Of a DNA stretch of 39,187 bases, positions 8,770-17,454 are shown piece after piece (position 1 is the stretch's first letter; every line of letters begins with the position of its first letter). The notes below the pieces were generated by a model. The model saw only the letters and a list, made by a program, of their open reading frames with translations. It was not told the DNA's origin and searched no databases. Origin of the DNA: Nitrososphaerota archaeon (GTDB lineage: Archaea; Thermoproteota; Nitrososphaeria; Nitrososphaerales; UBA183); assembly GCA_029784825.1 (NCBI GenBank), contig JAFMAU010000017.1, positions 1 to 39,187 of the forward strand, given 5' to 3'. The position numbers were made by a program, and so were the translations under genes.

Positions 8770-10356
8770 ATGATGAAGAGGTCGGTGCTGGCCCTGTCGG
8801 TCTGCCTTCTCCTCTCTCTTTCGCTGGCGAGCCCCTTGAGCCCCTCAGCGAGCTCGACGATACCGGTCAGACACATCATCTACATAATCCAGGAGAACCA
8901 CTCCTTCGACAACTACTTCGGCACCTACCCCGGAGCCACCGGCTTCCAAGCCGGGGCCGAGGTCCCTGTGGACCCGAACGTTACTGGCTCGGTCATGGTC
9001 AGGCCTTTCCACCTGAACGTCGCACAGCCCGGCTCGCTCGTCGGGGACGAGCTCCCTCCCGGCGTCTCGGACCCGGACCAGCTCAACTTCGGCCCGCTCA
9101 CTAATTCCTCCGGCATCTCCCCGTTCCTTCTCCCGAACGAGAGCATAGGCCGGGACCTCAGCCACGCCTGGTCTGTCGCCCACCTGGACTACGACAATGG
9201 CAAGATGGATGGGTTCGTGAAGGCGGAGAAGAGCAACCTGACTATGGGCTACTACGACAGGAGCGACATCCCGAACTACTGGGCGTACGCCGACCACTAC
9301 GTCCTCGACGACGAGTTCTTCTCGTCCCTGATGGGGCCCAGTTTCCCAAACCACCTGTACATAGCCTCGGGTTCGAACGGTCCGACCAACTACACAGCGA
9401 GCTGGGTGCTGAATCACGGGGTAATCGAAAACCCCGGGACCGGGTTCAGCTGGCAGGGGGTCGATCTGACCTGGTCCACCCTGGCGCAGCAGCTCTCGCA
9501 GGCGAACGTCACCTGGGAATGGTACGACGGGGAGGCGCATCCGCTCGCTCCGACCATCTGGAACGTCCTGCCCCTCTTCGACTACTTCCAGAAGAACCCG
9601 GCCCAGCTCGAGAACGACGTGGCTGGCACGGCGAAGTTCGTGACAGACGTGCAGTCAGGAAACCTTCCTGCCGTATCCTGGATAATCCCAGGGTCTTGGG
9701 CGCCCCCGGACTATCCCGCGGCCTGCAGAGGAAGCGGGCCGTCCGAGCATCCGCCGGCGAGAAGTGACTGCGGCATGGACTACGTGACGTACCTGATCAA
9801 CCAAGTGATGCGGAGCAAATTCTGGCCATCGACAGCAGTCGTGGTGACCTGGGACGACTACGGCGGCTTCTACGATCAGGTCCCACCACCACAGGTTGAC
9901 CAGTATGGGGAGGGTTTCAGGGTGCCCACGCTCGTCATCTCGCCGTGGTCGAAGCCCCACTACATCGACAACACCGTCTACGAGTTCGCTTCGATGATAA
10001 AGCTCGCAGACACAATCTTCGGCATCGCGCCCGTGTCTCCCCGCGTGGCGAGGGCAAACGACATGATGAACTCGTTCGACTTCACACAGGCGCCACAGCC
10101 GGTCTTGGTGGAGTCAGACACTTTCGTAGGCCCTTCGAACGAGAACTCCACGGTCACCACCAGTCCCACGAGTTCGACTACATCAGCGCCGGGCGGACCC
10201 GGCGGAGGCAGCGTCTATCCTTACGCCATCGCAGCGGCGGCGACCGCAATAGCAGTCGCTGGCGGGGGATTCTTGTTATCCAGAGTCAGACGGAGAGCCG
10301 GTCGAGCCGAGCGAGCGGTCAGACTCACGGAGTCGAGTTGCCTTCCGCCTGGTTAG
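8770..10356 (+). CDS. Secreted, membrane-anchored phosphoesterase (AcpA/phospholipase C family)
   Basis: The 528-residue protein begins with a signal peptide (KR, then a Leu/Ser-rich core, cut before about residue 30). It contains the phosphoesterase-family motifs in order: [15 protein letters not shown] (41-55), [35 protein letters not shown] and [13 protein letters not shown] Ser/Thr-rich, Gly/Pro stalk follows, then one C-terminal membrane helix and an Arg-rich stop-transfer tail. The family includes acid phosphatase A and bacterial non-specific phospholipase C, which split phosphomonoesters or phosphodiesters. The architecture places the enzyme outside the cell, tethered to the membrane. 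In this archaeon it may scavenge phosphate; the glycerophosphodiester phosphodiesterase at 12994 could act on its products. Confidence 0.92.
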   Translation: MMKRSVLALSVCLLLSLSLASPLSPSASSTIPVRHIIYIIQENHSFDNYFGTYPGATGFQAGAEVPVDPNVTGSVMVRPFHLNVAQPGSLVGDELPPGVSDPDQLNFGPLTNSSGISPFLLPNESIGRDLSHAWSVAHLDYDNGKMDGFVKAEKSNLTMGYYDRSDIPNYWAYADHYVLDDEFFSSLMGPSFPNHLYIASGSNGPTNYTASWVLNHGVIENPGTGFSWQGVDLTWSTLAQQLSQANVTWEWYDGEAHPLAPTIWNVLPLFDYFQKNPAQLENDVAGTAKFVTDVQSGNLPAVSWIIPGSWAPPDYPAACRGSGPSEHPPARSDCGMDYVTYLINQVMRSKFWPSTAVVVTWDDYGGFYDQVPPPQVDQYGEGFRVPTLVISPWSKPHYIDNTVYEFASMIKLADTIFGIAPVSPRVARANDMMNSFDFTQAPQPVLVESDTFVGPSNENSTVTTSPTSSTTSAPGGPGGGSVYPYAIAAAATAIAVAGGGFLLSRVRRRAGRAERAVRLTESSCLPPG

Positions 10357-10402
10357 ATAGATCGTCGTTGCGCTAGTGTTCATTGCGCCTCCGCCAAGAA
10401 AC

Positions 10403-10409
10403 AATAAAT
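10403..10409 (+). promoter_or_regulatory. TATA box for the BtpA-PfkB-SDR operon
   Basis: AATAAAT is centred 28 nt before the TTG at 10434 and decides that start. Confidence 0.55.
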
Positions 10410-10433
10410 CAGCGCGGCTGCGTGCGAGGAGAG

Positions 10434-11234
10434 TTGGAGCTTCGGGAGATCTTCTCAGTAGATCACCCAATCATCGGGCCCGTGGTCCTGAAGCCTCTGC
10501 CGGGCTCGCCGCTGTTCAAAGGTTCGCTCGAAGACGTTGTCAAGGAGGCGTTGGACGAAGCAAGAACTCTGGAGGAAGGTGGCGTGGACGGCATATCATT
10601 CGAGAATCTGGGCGATGCTCCCTACTTCAAGACGACCGCGCCTCCAGAGACGGTGGCGTCATTCGGCAGAGTGATCGGAGAGGTGAAGCGTAAGACCTCG
10701 CTACCTATCGGCGTCAACGTGCTTCGGAACTGCGCCGAGGCCTCGCTCGCACTGTCCTACGCCTATGGAGGCAGGTGGATCCGCGTGAACATACTCACGG
10801 AGGCCTACGTCGCCGACCAGGGCCTAATCGAGGGCGTGGCAGCCGAGCTCATGAGGAAGCGCTTGACTCTCGGCGCCCAGAGCGTCGCCGTGTTCGCCGA
10901 CGTGCATGTGAAGCACGCGTCCCCGCTCGGGGTGCGGTCAATCAGAGACTCGGCCCTGGACATGGTCGAGAGGGGACTCGCAGACGCCCTCATCGTGACG
11001 GGCCCCAGGACCGGGAGCCCGCCCTCGGCAGAGGACCTCAAGGCGGTGAAGGGGCTCAAGAGCGTCCTGATTGGGAGCGGGCTCAGCCACGAGAACGTGA
11101 AAGGTCTGCTGCCCCTGGCCGACGGAGCGATCGTCTCGAGCTGCTTCAGAAAGAACGGGTCAGTCATGAACGAGCTCGAGCCCGAGCGAATCAAGAGGTT
11201 CATGTCCCAGGTGCGAAGCCTCAGAAGGAAATGA
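10434..11234 (+). CDS. BtpA/SgcQ family TIM-barrel protein
   Basis: The family is recognised from the start region VDHPIIGPVVLKPLPGSP, followed by EGGVDGISFENLGDAPYFK, a GVNVLRNCAEASLALSYAYG segment and DVHVKHASPLG. BtpA was named for a cyanobacterial photosystem I assembly factor, and SgcQ occurs in enteric sugar operons; no enzyme reaction is firmly established for the family. The frame is open back to 10383, but a TATA box 28 nt before the TTG at 10434 and the conserved N terminus favour that start (GTG at 10422 is the alternative). The stop overlaps the ATG of the sugar-kinase gene (ATGA), so translation is coupled. The partners suggest a role with a phosphorylated sugar or nucleoside. 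Confidence 0.87.
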   Translation: MELREIFSVDHPIIGPVVLKPLPGSPLFKGSLEDVVKEALDEARTLEEGGVDGISFENLGDAPYFKTTAPPETVASFGRVIGEVKRKTSLPIGVNVLRNCAEASLALSYAYGGRWIRVNILTEAYVADQGLIEGVAAELMRKRLTLGAQSVAVFADVHVKHASPLGVRSIRDSALDMVERGLADALIVTGPRTGSPPSAEDLKAVKGLKSVLIGSGLSHENVKGLLPLADGAIVSSCFRKNGSVMNELEPERIKRFMSQVRSLRRK

Positions 11235-12163
11235 ATCAAGTCCTGGTCGTCGGCGACCTGTTCTACGTCCAGAGCGCCCGGGTCGACGAACTGCCGAAGG
11301 CCGGAGACAACCTCGCCCTCAGTGACTCGAGGGTGGATTTCAGCGGCGTGGGCGCAAACGTGGCCCGCGACCTCGCCAGGCTGGATGTTGGCGTGCGCGT
11401 CTTCGGCGCTGTCGGGCAGGACGGGGCCGGAAGATCCATGCTGGCCGAGCTGCGCGCGGCCGGCGTAGACGTTCGACTGGTCACTAGGGTGAAAGCGCCG
11501 ACGGGCTCGTTTATCGTTCTCGTGGACAGAAGTGGCGAACGGACAATGATTGGGCATAGAGGAGCAAGTGAAACGGTCAGACTGACCAGCAGGCTGCTCG
11601 ACCGGGCATCACCGGATTGGGCGCATGTTTCTGGTTACACCCTGCTCAACGCAGGCCAGGCTGCGGCGTTCTCCGAATTCTCATCCGCTGCTCTGGAGAG
11701 AGGAATCCCACTGTCCGTCGACCTGGAGGGAGTCGCTCAAGCGCACAGAAGGATCAAATTGCGAGGGGTGCACGTCTTCTGCAACGCGTTCGAGTACAGG
11801 GAATACTTCGGAAGAAACATGCTCTTGAACGACTGTGGTGCGAAGTCGCTGGTGGTCAAAGCTGGTCAGAAGGGAGCGTACCTGCTCGGGCGTGGCGAGC
11901 CGGGGCTTCTCAGGAGCTTCAGCGCGAGGTCGAATGATTCGACAGGGGCGGGGGACGCATTCAACGCCGGATTCATCAGGGCCAAGCTCATCGGAGCTGA
12001 TGATTACGAAGCGTGCGTTTGGGGGAACGCGTGTGGTTCGATCAAGGTGGCAGAGGCGGGGCCGTTCTTGGAAGCAAGCCTCGGGAAGGTACGACACATG
12101 GTCAAGAAGGTGATTCCATCGAGGACCAGGCCATCGCCTAGAAGAGAGCGTGGAAGTGCGTAG
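11231..12163 (+). CDS. PfkB/ribokinase family carbohydrate kinase
   Basis: The 310-residue kinase has the ribokinase N-terminal glycine motif GVGANVARDLA (39-49) and the C-terminal PfkB signature DSTGAGDAF (236-244) with catalytic base Asp242. The frame runs far upstream of 11231, but that part is a shadow of the BtpA gene; the true ATG overlaps the BtpA TGA and is preceded by AGAAGGA. PfkB enzymes use ATP to phosphorylate sugars or nucleosides such as ribose, fructose, adenosine or pseudouridine; the substrate is not readable here. The stop TAG shares one base with the GTG start of the SDR gene. Coupling to BtpA and an SDR suggests a short sugar or nucleoside pathway. Confidence 0.92.
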   Translation: MNQVLVVGDLFYVQSARVDELPKAGDNLALSDSRVDFSGVGANVARDLARLDVGVRVFGAVGQDGAGRSMLAELRAAGVDVRLVTRVKAPTGSFIVLVDRSGERTMIGHRGASETVRLTSRLLDRASPDWAHVSGYTLLNAGQAAAFSEFSSAALERGIPLSVDLEGVAQAHRRIKLRGVHVFCNAFEYREYFGRNMLLNDCGAKSLVVKAGQKGAYLLGRGEPGLLRSFSARSNDSTGAGDAFNAGFIRAKLIGADDYEACVWGNACGSIKVAEAGPFLEASLGKVRHMVKKVIPSRTRPSPRRERGSA

Positions 12164-12885
12164 TGACCCTGACCCGAAGCGGAAAAGTGGCCCTGGTGAC
12201 CGGAGCGAACAGGGGCATAGGCTTCGAAATAGCCAGTCAGCTCGCAAGACTTGGGGACCACGTGATTGTGGGCTCGCGGAACCCGAAATCGGCCGAAGGC
12301 GCGGTCAAGAGAATCCATTCGACTGCAGCGGCTCAGATGCGCGTGGTCCAACTGGACGTAACGGAGCAGACAAGCGTTGCCGCAGTCAAGGAAATGGTCG
12401 CATCGGAGTTCGGTGGGCTCGACATCCTGGTGAACAACGCCGCAATCCTCTTGGACGAAGGAGAATCGCCAAGCGTCACTTCAATGGACAATCTGGGGTC
12501 AACCCTCGAGACCAACCTCATCGGAGCCTGGCGGATGTGCAGTGCCTTCGTTCCGAGCATGAAAGAGAGACGCTACGGCAGAATCGTCAACGTCTCGAGC
12601 GGGGCAGGATCATTCGGAGAGCTCGCCAATTCCACCTACGCGCCCGCTTACAGCGTTTCGAAAGCCGCTTTGAACGCGCTCACAGCCACTCTGGCATACG
12701 AGCTGAAGAGCTGCAACGTGCTCATCAACGCGGTTTGTCCTGGTTGGGTTCGAACGCGTATGGGAGGGGCTGGAGCCCCCGGGTCCCCTGCCGAAGGGGC
12801 CGATACCGCAGTCTGGCTCGCAACCCTACCGGATGGCGGACCAACGGGCGGCTTCTTCAGAGATAGGTGCCGAATTCCCTGGTAG
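12163..12885 (+). CDS. Short-chain dehydrogenase/reductase (SDR), GTG start
   Basis: The 240-residue SDR has TGANRGIG (13-20), NNAA at 91-94 in place of NNAG, Ser145/Ser146, and the catalytic Tyr163-x3-Lys167 pair (YSVSK). The spelling TGANRGIG and the NVSSGAG segment resemble carbonyl reductase-like SDRs, which usually prefer NADPH. The GTG overlaps the kinase stop codon by one base, so it is the third gene of the BtpA-PfkB-SDR operon. It ends only about 110 nt before the next gene, which has its own promoter. Substrate unknown; a sugar or keto-sugar would fit the neighbours. Confidence 0.92.
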   Translation: MTLTRSGKVALVTGANRGIGFEIASQLARLGDHVIVGSRNPKSAEGAVKRIHSTAAAQMRVVQLDVTEQTSVAAVKEMVASEFGGLDILVNNAAILLDEGESPSVTSMDNLGSTLETNLIGAWRMCSAFVPSMKERRYGRIVNVSSGAGSFGELANSTYAPAYSVSKAALNALTATLAYELKSCNVLINAVCPGWVRTRMGGAGAPGSPAEGADTAVWLATLPDGGPTGGFFRDRCRIPW

Positions 12886-12962
12886 GTGTCGCCCTCCCGG
12901 GCATGCGTCAATTCAACACTGCGAAGTGATTATGGAAGGCGGGTTCTGTCCGCCGAGGTAAC

Positions 12963-12968
12963 ATTAAT
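12963..12968 (+). promoter_or_regulatory. TATA box for the glycerophosphodiesterase gene
   Basis: ATTAAT is centred 28 nt before the ATG at 12994. Confidence 0.6.
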
Positions 12969-12993
12969 CGCGTTCCTCGGTCCGAGCCATGGT

Positions 12994-13743
12994 ATGGTAA
13001 TCTTGTCGAGGGCGGATAGGACTCTGGTAGTGGCACACAGGGGTGCCTCGGGCCATATGCCGGAGAATACTTTCGCCTCTTTCGACCTGGCGGTCAAGAT
13101 GGGGGCTGACATGATAGAGCTTGACGTGCACCCATGCAGGGACGGAGACCTAGTGGTGATGCACGACGAGGCGGTTGACAGGACGACCAATGGGTCGGGG
13201 AGAATCTCGGAGAAGAGTCTCGCCGAACTGGGGATGCTCGATGCGGCAGCGAAGTCATCCCTGGGCAGGCCCGAACGGGTGCCCACCTTCGCAGAGGTCT
13301 TGGAAAGGTACCCGAGGAAGATTCCCCTGATGGTGGAGGTGAAGCACGGCTCCTCCATCTATCCTGGCATAGAGAGACGGGTGGTGCGGGAGCTCAGAAA
13401 GCACGACGCCGAGGACCGGGTCGAGTTGATTTCCTTCGACCTTGACTGTCTCAGGAGGTTAAGGCGCGAAGCCCCTTCCCTGAAGACGGGCTTCATCTTC
13501 ATCGGCAACATGGCTGTGTTCGCCGGCCTCCTGAAGGGCGATGCGGACGCGCTGCACGGGATGTGGAACTTTGTCACAAAGGAGCACGTCGACTACGCGA
13601 GAAGCGTCGGCCGACCCGCATTCGTGTGGACTGTGAACTCTCCCGAGGACCTAGCAAGTGCCCTGAAGCTGGGGGCCGACGGCATCGTGAGCAATTTCCC
13701 TGACCGCGTCCTCGAGGCGGTGATAAAACGCAACCGAGCCTGA
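12994..13743 (+). CDS. Glycerophosphodiester phosphodiesterase (GDPD)
   Basis: The 249-residue TIM-barrel protein has all catalytic and metal residues of the GDPD family: His15-Arg16 (AHRGASG), Glu25 (PENT), Glu42 and Asp44 (IELDVH) and His57 (VVMHD). The C-terminal FVWTVNSPEDLASALKLGADGIVSNFPD is also diagnostic. The enzyme splits glycerophosphodiesters into an alcohol and sn-glycerol phosphate. No signal peptide is seen, so it is cytoplasmic. The frame is open to 12886 but the first 36 residues are outside the conserved domain; the ATG at 12994, with a TATA box 28 nt upstream, is the likely leaderless start. In archaea the substrate may be glycerophosphodiesters scavenged from bacterial lipids or glycerol-1-phosphate derivatives. 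Confidence 0.93.
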   Translation: MVILSRADRTLVVAHRGASGHMPENTFASFDLAVKMGADMIELDVHPCRDGDLVVMHDEAVDRTTNGSGRISEKSLAELGMLDAAAKSSLGRPERVPTFAEVLERYPRKIPLMVEVKHGSSIYPGIERRVVRELRKHDAEDRVELISFDLDCLRRLRREAPSLKTGFIFIGNMAVFAGLLKGDADALHGMWNFVTKEHVDYARSVGRPAFVWTVNSPEDLASALKLGADGIVSNFPDRVLEAVIKRNRA

Positions 13744-13782
13744 TGCGACCACTTCCGCGCTTTTTGCCTTCGAAAGGTAGAA

Positions 13783-14085
13783 ATGAAGTTGGTTCCGAGA
13801 TTTCAGCGCCTGTTGCCTGAGACGATAGAAACACCGGACGTGATAATCTTCAGAAAGGAAGGCTGTCATTTGTGCGAAGCCGTGGAGACAGAGATTCGGT
13901 CGATGAAGGGAATCAAGGCTAACCCGGTCACGGTCAACATTGATGGGAATCCGGCGCTGCAGGAAAAGTATTGGGCGAGGGTTCCCGTCGTGATTGTCGA
14001 TGGCAGGGAGATCTTCGAGGCGAAGACGATGGACCTTGAAGGCGAATGGAGGAAACAGTTGCTTTCGCTGCTCAGGGGAACCTGA
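13783..14085 (+). CDS. Glutaredoxin-like thioredoxin-fold protein (CHLC active site)
   Basis: The 100-residue protein has a thioredoxin fold with the redox pair Cys28-His-Leu-Cys31 following DVIIFRKEG, and the cis-proline region RVPVVIVDGREIFEA (Pro68). It matches the DUF836/glutaredoxin-like single-domain family. Such proteins are predicted thiol-disulfide reductants. The start at the ATG 13783 is preceded by a T-rich stretch about 20 nt upstream (13761-13765) and by AAAGGTAG; leaderless or short-leader translation are both possible. It is 39 nt after the GDPD stop and could be read from the same transcript. It faces the CAP-domain gene in a convergent arrangement. Confidence 0.88.
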   Translation: MKLVPRFQRLLPETIETPDVIIFRKEGCHLCEAVETEIRSMKGIKANPVTVNIDGNPALQEKYWARVPVVIVDGREIFEAKTMDLEGEWRKQLLSLLRGT

Positions 14086-14211
14086 ATCCCTACCAGGATT
14101 GTTCATCGGGCCCCCCAGGGAACTCGTCAAGCGTTGGCCATAATCCTTGGGCGTTTCTGACCGGCGCCGTCGAGAAACGAAAAGCCTCGGCTAAAGAGTC
14201 GATGTGACCGG

Positions 14212-15939
14212 TCAAGAATGGAGGATGGAAAGCGTTGTGTAAATGTTTCCGCTCGAATCGAACAGGTACAGCGTATAGACCCCCGCTCCATGCGCGAAGA
14301 ACCTAGAAGGGTCGAATTGGATCTCGAAGTTGCCGCTGCTCAGGTTCCATATCATGGCATAGACAGCGATTCTTCCATCGGTGGTGTTGGGAGAGCACGT
14401 ATAGTCTCGCGGGCATGGAGCAAACACAGCCCCCAGAGAGGTGCCTGGTTGGTACCCATCATTATAGGGGGCGGCACCTAGCTGAGCCGGAGTCAAGGGA
14501 GCAGGCGTCGAATCGTAGGCCACCATCACTTCCTCGACGCTGATCCCCACCGTGGTGCTCCCGGAGAGTGTGACCAAGCCCGAGGAATAGAATGGTGAGT
14601 GAAATGAGGTGTAGGCATCTTCGAAGTCTTCCACGAAATAGATGGCGCTGCTAGAGCTGTCATAGGCTATACCAATCGATACCTTGTTGTGCAACGGGTT
14701 CAGGATGTTATCCCTGTGGCCATTGTTGCAGCACAGCTGGTCGTTGTTCATCATGCCCCATTCCGAATTGGCAATCCCGTTCTCAATGGTCTGAATGCTG
14801 CACGGCACTGGCGTAACCAACGTCGCGTTCAGCGGCGAACCGGTGCAGTAGTCAAGACCGCCGTTCTCTGCGACTCCGCCCGTCCCACCGAGCATGGTGT
14901 AGCGCATGTACGGCTTGTACCCCTGAGTGTCCCAGTGGCTAAAGTAGCCATAGTATGCCATGGAGTCCGAGTGCTGTTGGCCTGAAGGTATGTTGCTGAG
15001 AGATTCTGGAGGCGCACCGTTCACTTGCCTGTCATGATTGATCAACCCCAAGGCGTAGTTGGCCAGTGTGGAGTAATCTACCGGATACGTAATGTTTGAC
15101 TTCCCGTTGTAGAACGCGGGATCAGAAATCGCAGAACCACCCGAAAACGACGTTACTATCGTTGTCGTGGCGAGACTCGAAAGCGATGTGGATGTGACGC
15201 CCGGGCCCTGAGGAGATGTCGCAGTTGATGTCGATTCACCGGACTGAGTTTGGGCCAGAGCGGAGGTGTAGTTCCCAAGATACGACAATGACGAATAGAA
15301 TTCACTAGGAGAAGGGACTACTTTCGACTGTAATGGTGAGTTGGAGACGGCGAACCCAATCACCAGGAAAACGAGAAGCATCACGGATATCCCTCTTCCA
15401 ACCCTGTGACGTCCAATCTGTCCAGCGCCCCACCCCAGCAGCCAGATTGGAATGAAGATTGTGAACGCCGAGATTAAGGAGTAGAACAGCAACGGAATCG
15501 GGACTGAAACATACCACAAGATGAGCGTGTCGCCCCACAGCGTATAGTCTTGAGGAGAGGGGGCGCCTGTTATATCTCCCAAGTAGTACCACAGGAAGAC
15601 GGCGAGAAAAATCAGAAGGTAGACTAGCTTCCAGCGGAACCATCTGCGGGCGCGGAATCTGAACCTCGTCGTTGCGGGTAATCCAGGTTGCCCAGGGGCG
15701 GCACTAGCCCCATTGTCTGTCTCTGGATCGTTTTTCGGAGCTATGGTCGGTCTTCCAGCTTCGGCCTGTCTGGCAATCTCCTCCGCAGGGCCTTTCTCAC
15801 TCTCCCCCGAAGTGGCAATTTGACTGTGAAACTCCTTGAGATAGCAACCAACGCCGGCGGGCCGACTGTATGGCTTCCCGCAACCGTAACAAGTCTTGTC
15901 AGAATTAGGAGCAGACCAGGCGTTGCGATTCTCTGGCAT
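14212..15939 (-). CDS. Membrane-anchored CAP (SCP/PR-1) domain protein with N-terminal zinc knuckle
   Basis: The 575-residue protein starts with a cytoplasmic region carrying Cys17, Cys20, Cys32 and His38 in zinc-ribbon spacing. A charged linker and three hydrophobic helices follow (about 104-121, 137-170, 184-199). After a Ser/Thr-rich linker comes a CAP domain (about 290-440), with a helix starting LINHDRQVNG, HSDSMAYYGYFSHWDTQG and the signature GHRDNILNPLHNKVSIGIAY. CAP proteins are secreted cysteine-rich or lipid-binding proteins in many organisms; their archaeal role is not established. The ATG at 15939 has a TATA box about 29 nt upstream, so the gene is a leaderless single unit. The C-terminal 130 residues form an extra beta-rich segment. 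Confidence 0.88.
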   Translation of the reverse strand: MPENRNAWSAPNSDKTCYGCGKPYSRPAGVGCYLKEFHSQIATSGESEKGPAEEIARQAEAGRPTIAPKNDPETDNGASAAPGQPGLPATTRFRFRARRWFRWKLVYLLIFLAVFLWYYLGDITGAPSPQDYTLWGDTLILWYVSVPIPLLFYSLISAFTIFIPIWLLGWGAGQIGRHRVGRGISVMLLVFLVIGFAVSNSPLQSKVVPSPSEFYSSLSYLGNYTSALAQTQSGESTSTATSPQGPGVTSTSLSSLATTTIVTSFSGGSAISDPAFYNGKSNITYPVDYSTLANYALGLINHDRQVNGAPPESLSNIPSGQQHSDSMAYYGYFSHWDTQGYKPYMRYTMLGGTGGVAENGGLDYCTGSPLNATLVTPVPCSIQTIENGIANSEWGMMNNDQLCCNNGHRDNILNPLHNKVSIGIAYDSSSSAIYFVEDFEDAYTSFHSPFYSSGLVTLSGSTTVGISVEEVMVAYDSTPAPLTPAQLGAAPYNDGYQPGTSLGAVFAPCPRDYTCSPNTTDGRIAVYAMIWNLSSGNFEIQFDPSRFFAHGAGVYTLYLFDSSGNIYTTLSILHS

Positions 15940-15965
15940 GTCTGCCCGTCATCCTAGGCGGTCTT

Positions 15966-15973
15966 CTATAACT
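15966..15973 (-). promoter_or_regulatory. TATA box for the CAP-domain gene
   Basis: The reverse strand reads AGTTATAG, centred about 30 nt before the ATG at 15939. Confidence 0.6.
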
Positions 15974-16128
15974 TACGTTGTTAGTGACAATCCTCGCGAT
16001 GTGATTTCGCCGTGCATACATGTTTCGTCCCTCTCCCTAGACGGCTTCTGTCGCGGTTCACGACCTGACGTGTAAGAGCCAAGAGATGGAACCCTAATTT
16101 GGTCGTGGTGGTCCGGGAGGAAGTAACT

Positions 16129-16335
16129 TTACGTCAAGAAGGCCGTGATCGCCAGTATAGCAAAGATGACCAGCTGTCCCAGCAGCGCCCAGCGCAGCAG
16201 TACGATTCCCTCGGCGTCCAGCTCCCCTCTGGCGTGGCTCTTGGCTGCCATCCTGTAGAGCAGGCCGAAGACCAGCAACAAGGCGCCTGCGAATGCGACC
16301 ACCGCGACCAGGGCTCCCAGGTTCAACCCAAGCAC
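16129..16335 (-). CDS. Small two-helix membrane protein
   Basis: The 68-residue product has two hydrophobic helices (about 4-28 and 44-67) joined by a charged loop (KSHARGELDAEG). No family is recognised. It begins with a GTG immediately after the TAG of the 196-residue membrane-protein gene, with no gap, so the two are translationally coupled and probably form one complex. No Shine-Dalgarno site is visible, consistent with reinitiation. Its reality rests on this coupling, on the clean two-helix pattern, and on good codon use. Confidence 0.7.
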   Translation of the reverse strand: MLGLNLGALVAVVAFAGALLLVFGLLYRMAAKSHARGELDAEGIVLLRWALLGQLVIFAILAITAFLT

Positions 16336-16926
16336 CTAGTAGATTGCCAGGTGCGCCATAATCAATATGATAATCACCTGGAAGACGGCCTGGCTGGCGG
16401 CCAGCCGGACGTTTCGCATCGTCAGCTTTGAGATTAGCCCTGTGTCTGGCTTCGCCTTCGCGAGCTCGAGGAAGATTCTCACTCCGTTCGGCAGGAAGAC
16501 TCCGAAACCTTGGGCAGTCAGTATCACGACGACGATGCCCGCTCCTATGATCCACGGGTCGCTGAGATTGAACTTGCCTTCGGCCTGCGCGAGGTAGATG
16601 CCCGCCGTTATGGCCACGGCCGCCAGGGAAGGGATGATGAAGAAAGTCGTCGGCGTCAGCCTCTTCGCGACCTCCACCCTCGCCGGCACTTCGAGGGACC
16701 TCAGAATACGCGACAGGACCAGACCGGTGTATAGGTCGAATCCAGTCCAGCTCCCGCCGGTAATCACATGCACGTAATCCAGAAGGTACAGGCTCTTCGC
16801 CGCCAGGGCGACGACGAGTACGATTGGAGGAACGATGCCCACGGCGAAGCTCCAGAGAAGCAGCTTCTTTGTGAACTGGGGCAGTCTCGAAGGTCCACCC
16901 TGAGTAGGCCCACCGACTTGCGCCAC
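16336..16926 (-). CDS. Polytopic membrane protein, CopD/DUF2269-like
   Basis: The 196-residue protein has about five hydrophobic helices. The segment YLLDYVHVITGGSWTGFDLY resembles the histidine-containing helix of CopD-like and DUF2269-like proteins, in which a conserved His near a WxG sits in the membrane. The helix with TPTTFFIIPSLAAVAITAGI also fits. Possible heme or metal binding is inference. The GTG start at 16926 has a TATA box 24-25 nt upstream, so this is the promoter-proximal gene of a two-gene unit with the 68-residue protein downstream. The gene is followed by neither a hairpin nor a T-run that I can see. Confidence 0.75.
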   Translation of the reverse strand: MAQVGGPTQGGPSRLPQFTKKLLLWSFAVGIVPPIVLVVALAAKSLYLLDYVHVITGGSWTGFDLYTGLVLSRILRSLEVPARVEVAKRLTPTTFFIIPSLAAVAITAGIYLAQAEGKFNLSDPWIIGAGIVVVILTAQGFGVFLPNGVRIFLELAKAKPDTGLISKLTMRNVRLAASQAVFQVIIILIMAHLAIY

Positions 16927-16946
16927 AGGAGGTCGTGGATGTTTTC

Positions 16947-16954
16947 CATTAAAA
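16947..16954 (-). promoter_or_regulatory. TATA box for the membrane-protein pair
   Basis: The reverse strand reads CTTTTAAT, centred about 25 nt before the GTG at 16926. Confidence 0.6.
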
Positions 16955-16998
16955 GCGCTTCGTACGAACGAACGCTGTCGGCCAAGTCCCAGTGGAAC

Positions 16999-17385
16999 TT
17001 AGTGAGTGACGTGCTCCGGCTTGATTCTGATTATCACTCTTGGGTCGTCAGGCTTGTGGTTCGGGTACTTTTTTCCGTTATATTTCATTGACAGCTTGTC
17101 GATGTGCTCCTCCGCCCCCTCCATGGTGATTTCTATCGCCCGACCGCGAACGATGACCTTGGAATAGGGACTGGCCATGTCAAAGACGCTGACCGCGACT
17201 CTCGCGTCCCTCTTGAGGTTCCTGTAGCGCTGTCTGCTCTTGGTCGCGTTAATCACTATGATGTCCCCTTCCCTGTCAACCCAGACCGGGGCAACCTGCG
17301 GTGAGCCGTTGGGCATCAGCGTAGCCACGCTCGCGAAGTTCTTGCCATCAATCAGTTTCTTTGCTTGTTCTGTGAGTTTGACCAT
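16999..17385 (-). CDS. PPOX-class (pyridoxamine 5'-phosphate oxidase-like) F420-binding protein
   Basis: The 128-residue split-barrel protein shows the small PPOX pattern of Rv1155-like proteins: KNFASVATLMPNGSPQVAPVWVD, then an INATKSRQRYRNLKRDARVAVSV segment, then SPYSKVIVRGRAIEI. This branch binds F420 (or FMN) and reduces diverse substrates such as biliverdin. It is a single-gene unit with TATA box TTTAAA at 17413-17418. Together with the three LLM proteins it makes F420 a shared cofactor of the window, although no F420 biosynthesis gene is present here. Confidence 0.9.
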   Translation of the reverse strand: MVKLTEQAKKLIDGKNFASVATLMPNGSPQVAPVWVDREGDIIVINATKSRQRYRNLKRDARVAVSVFDMASPYSKVIVRGRAIEITMEGAEEHIDKLSMKYNGKKYPNHKPDDPRVIIRIKPEHVTH

Positions 17386-17412
17386 GGCGGTTCGGCCCCT
17401 CAGCGGACGTGG

Positions 17413-17418
17413 TTTAAA
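17413..17418 (-). promoter_or_regulatory. TATA box for the PPOX gene
   Basis: The palindromic TTTAAA is centred about 30 nt before the ATG at 17385. Confidence 0.6.
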
Positions 17419-17454
17419 ACTGAATCTGACGGGTGAAGACTACGGACCTCCTCG

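Noticed and set aside
10775..11230. Upstream extension of the PfkB kinase frame
   Set aside because: It lies in the BtpA gene in another frame; the kinase starts at the overlapping ATG 11231.
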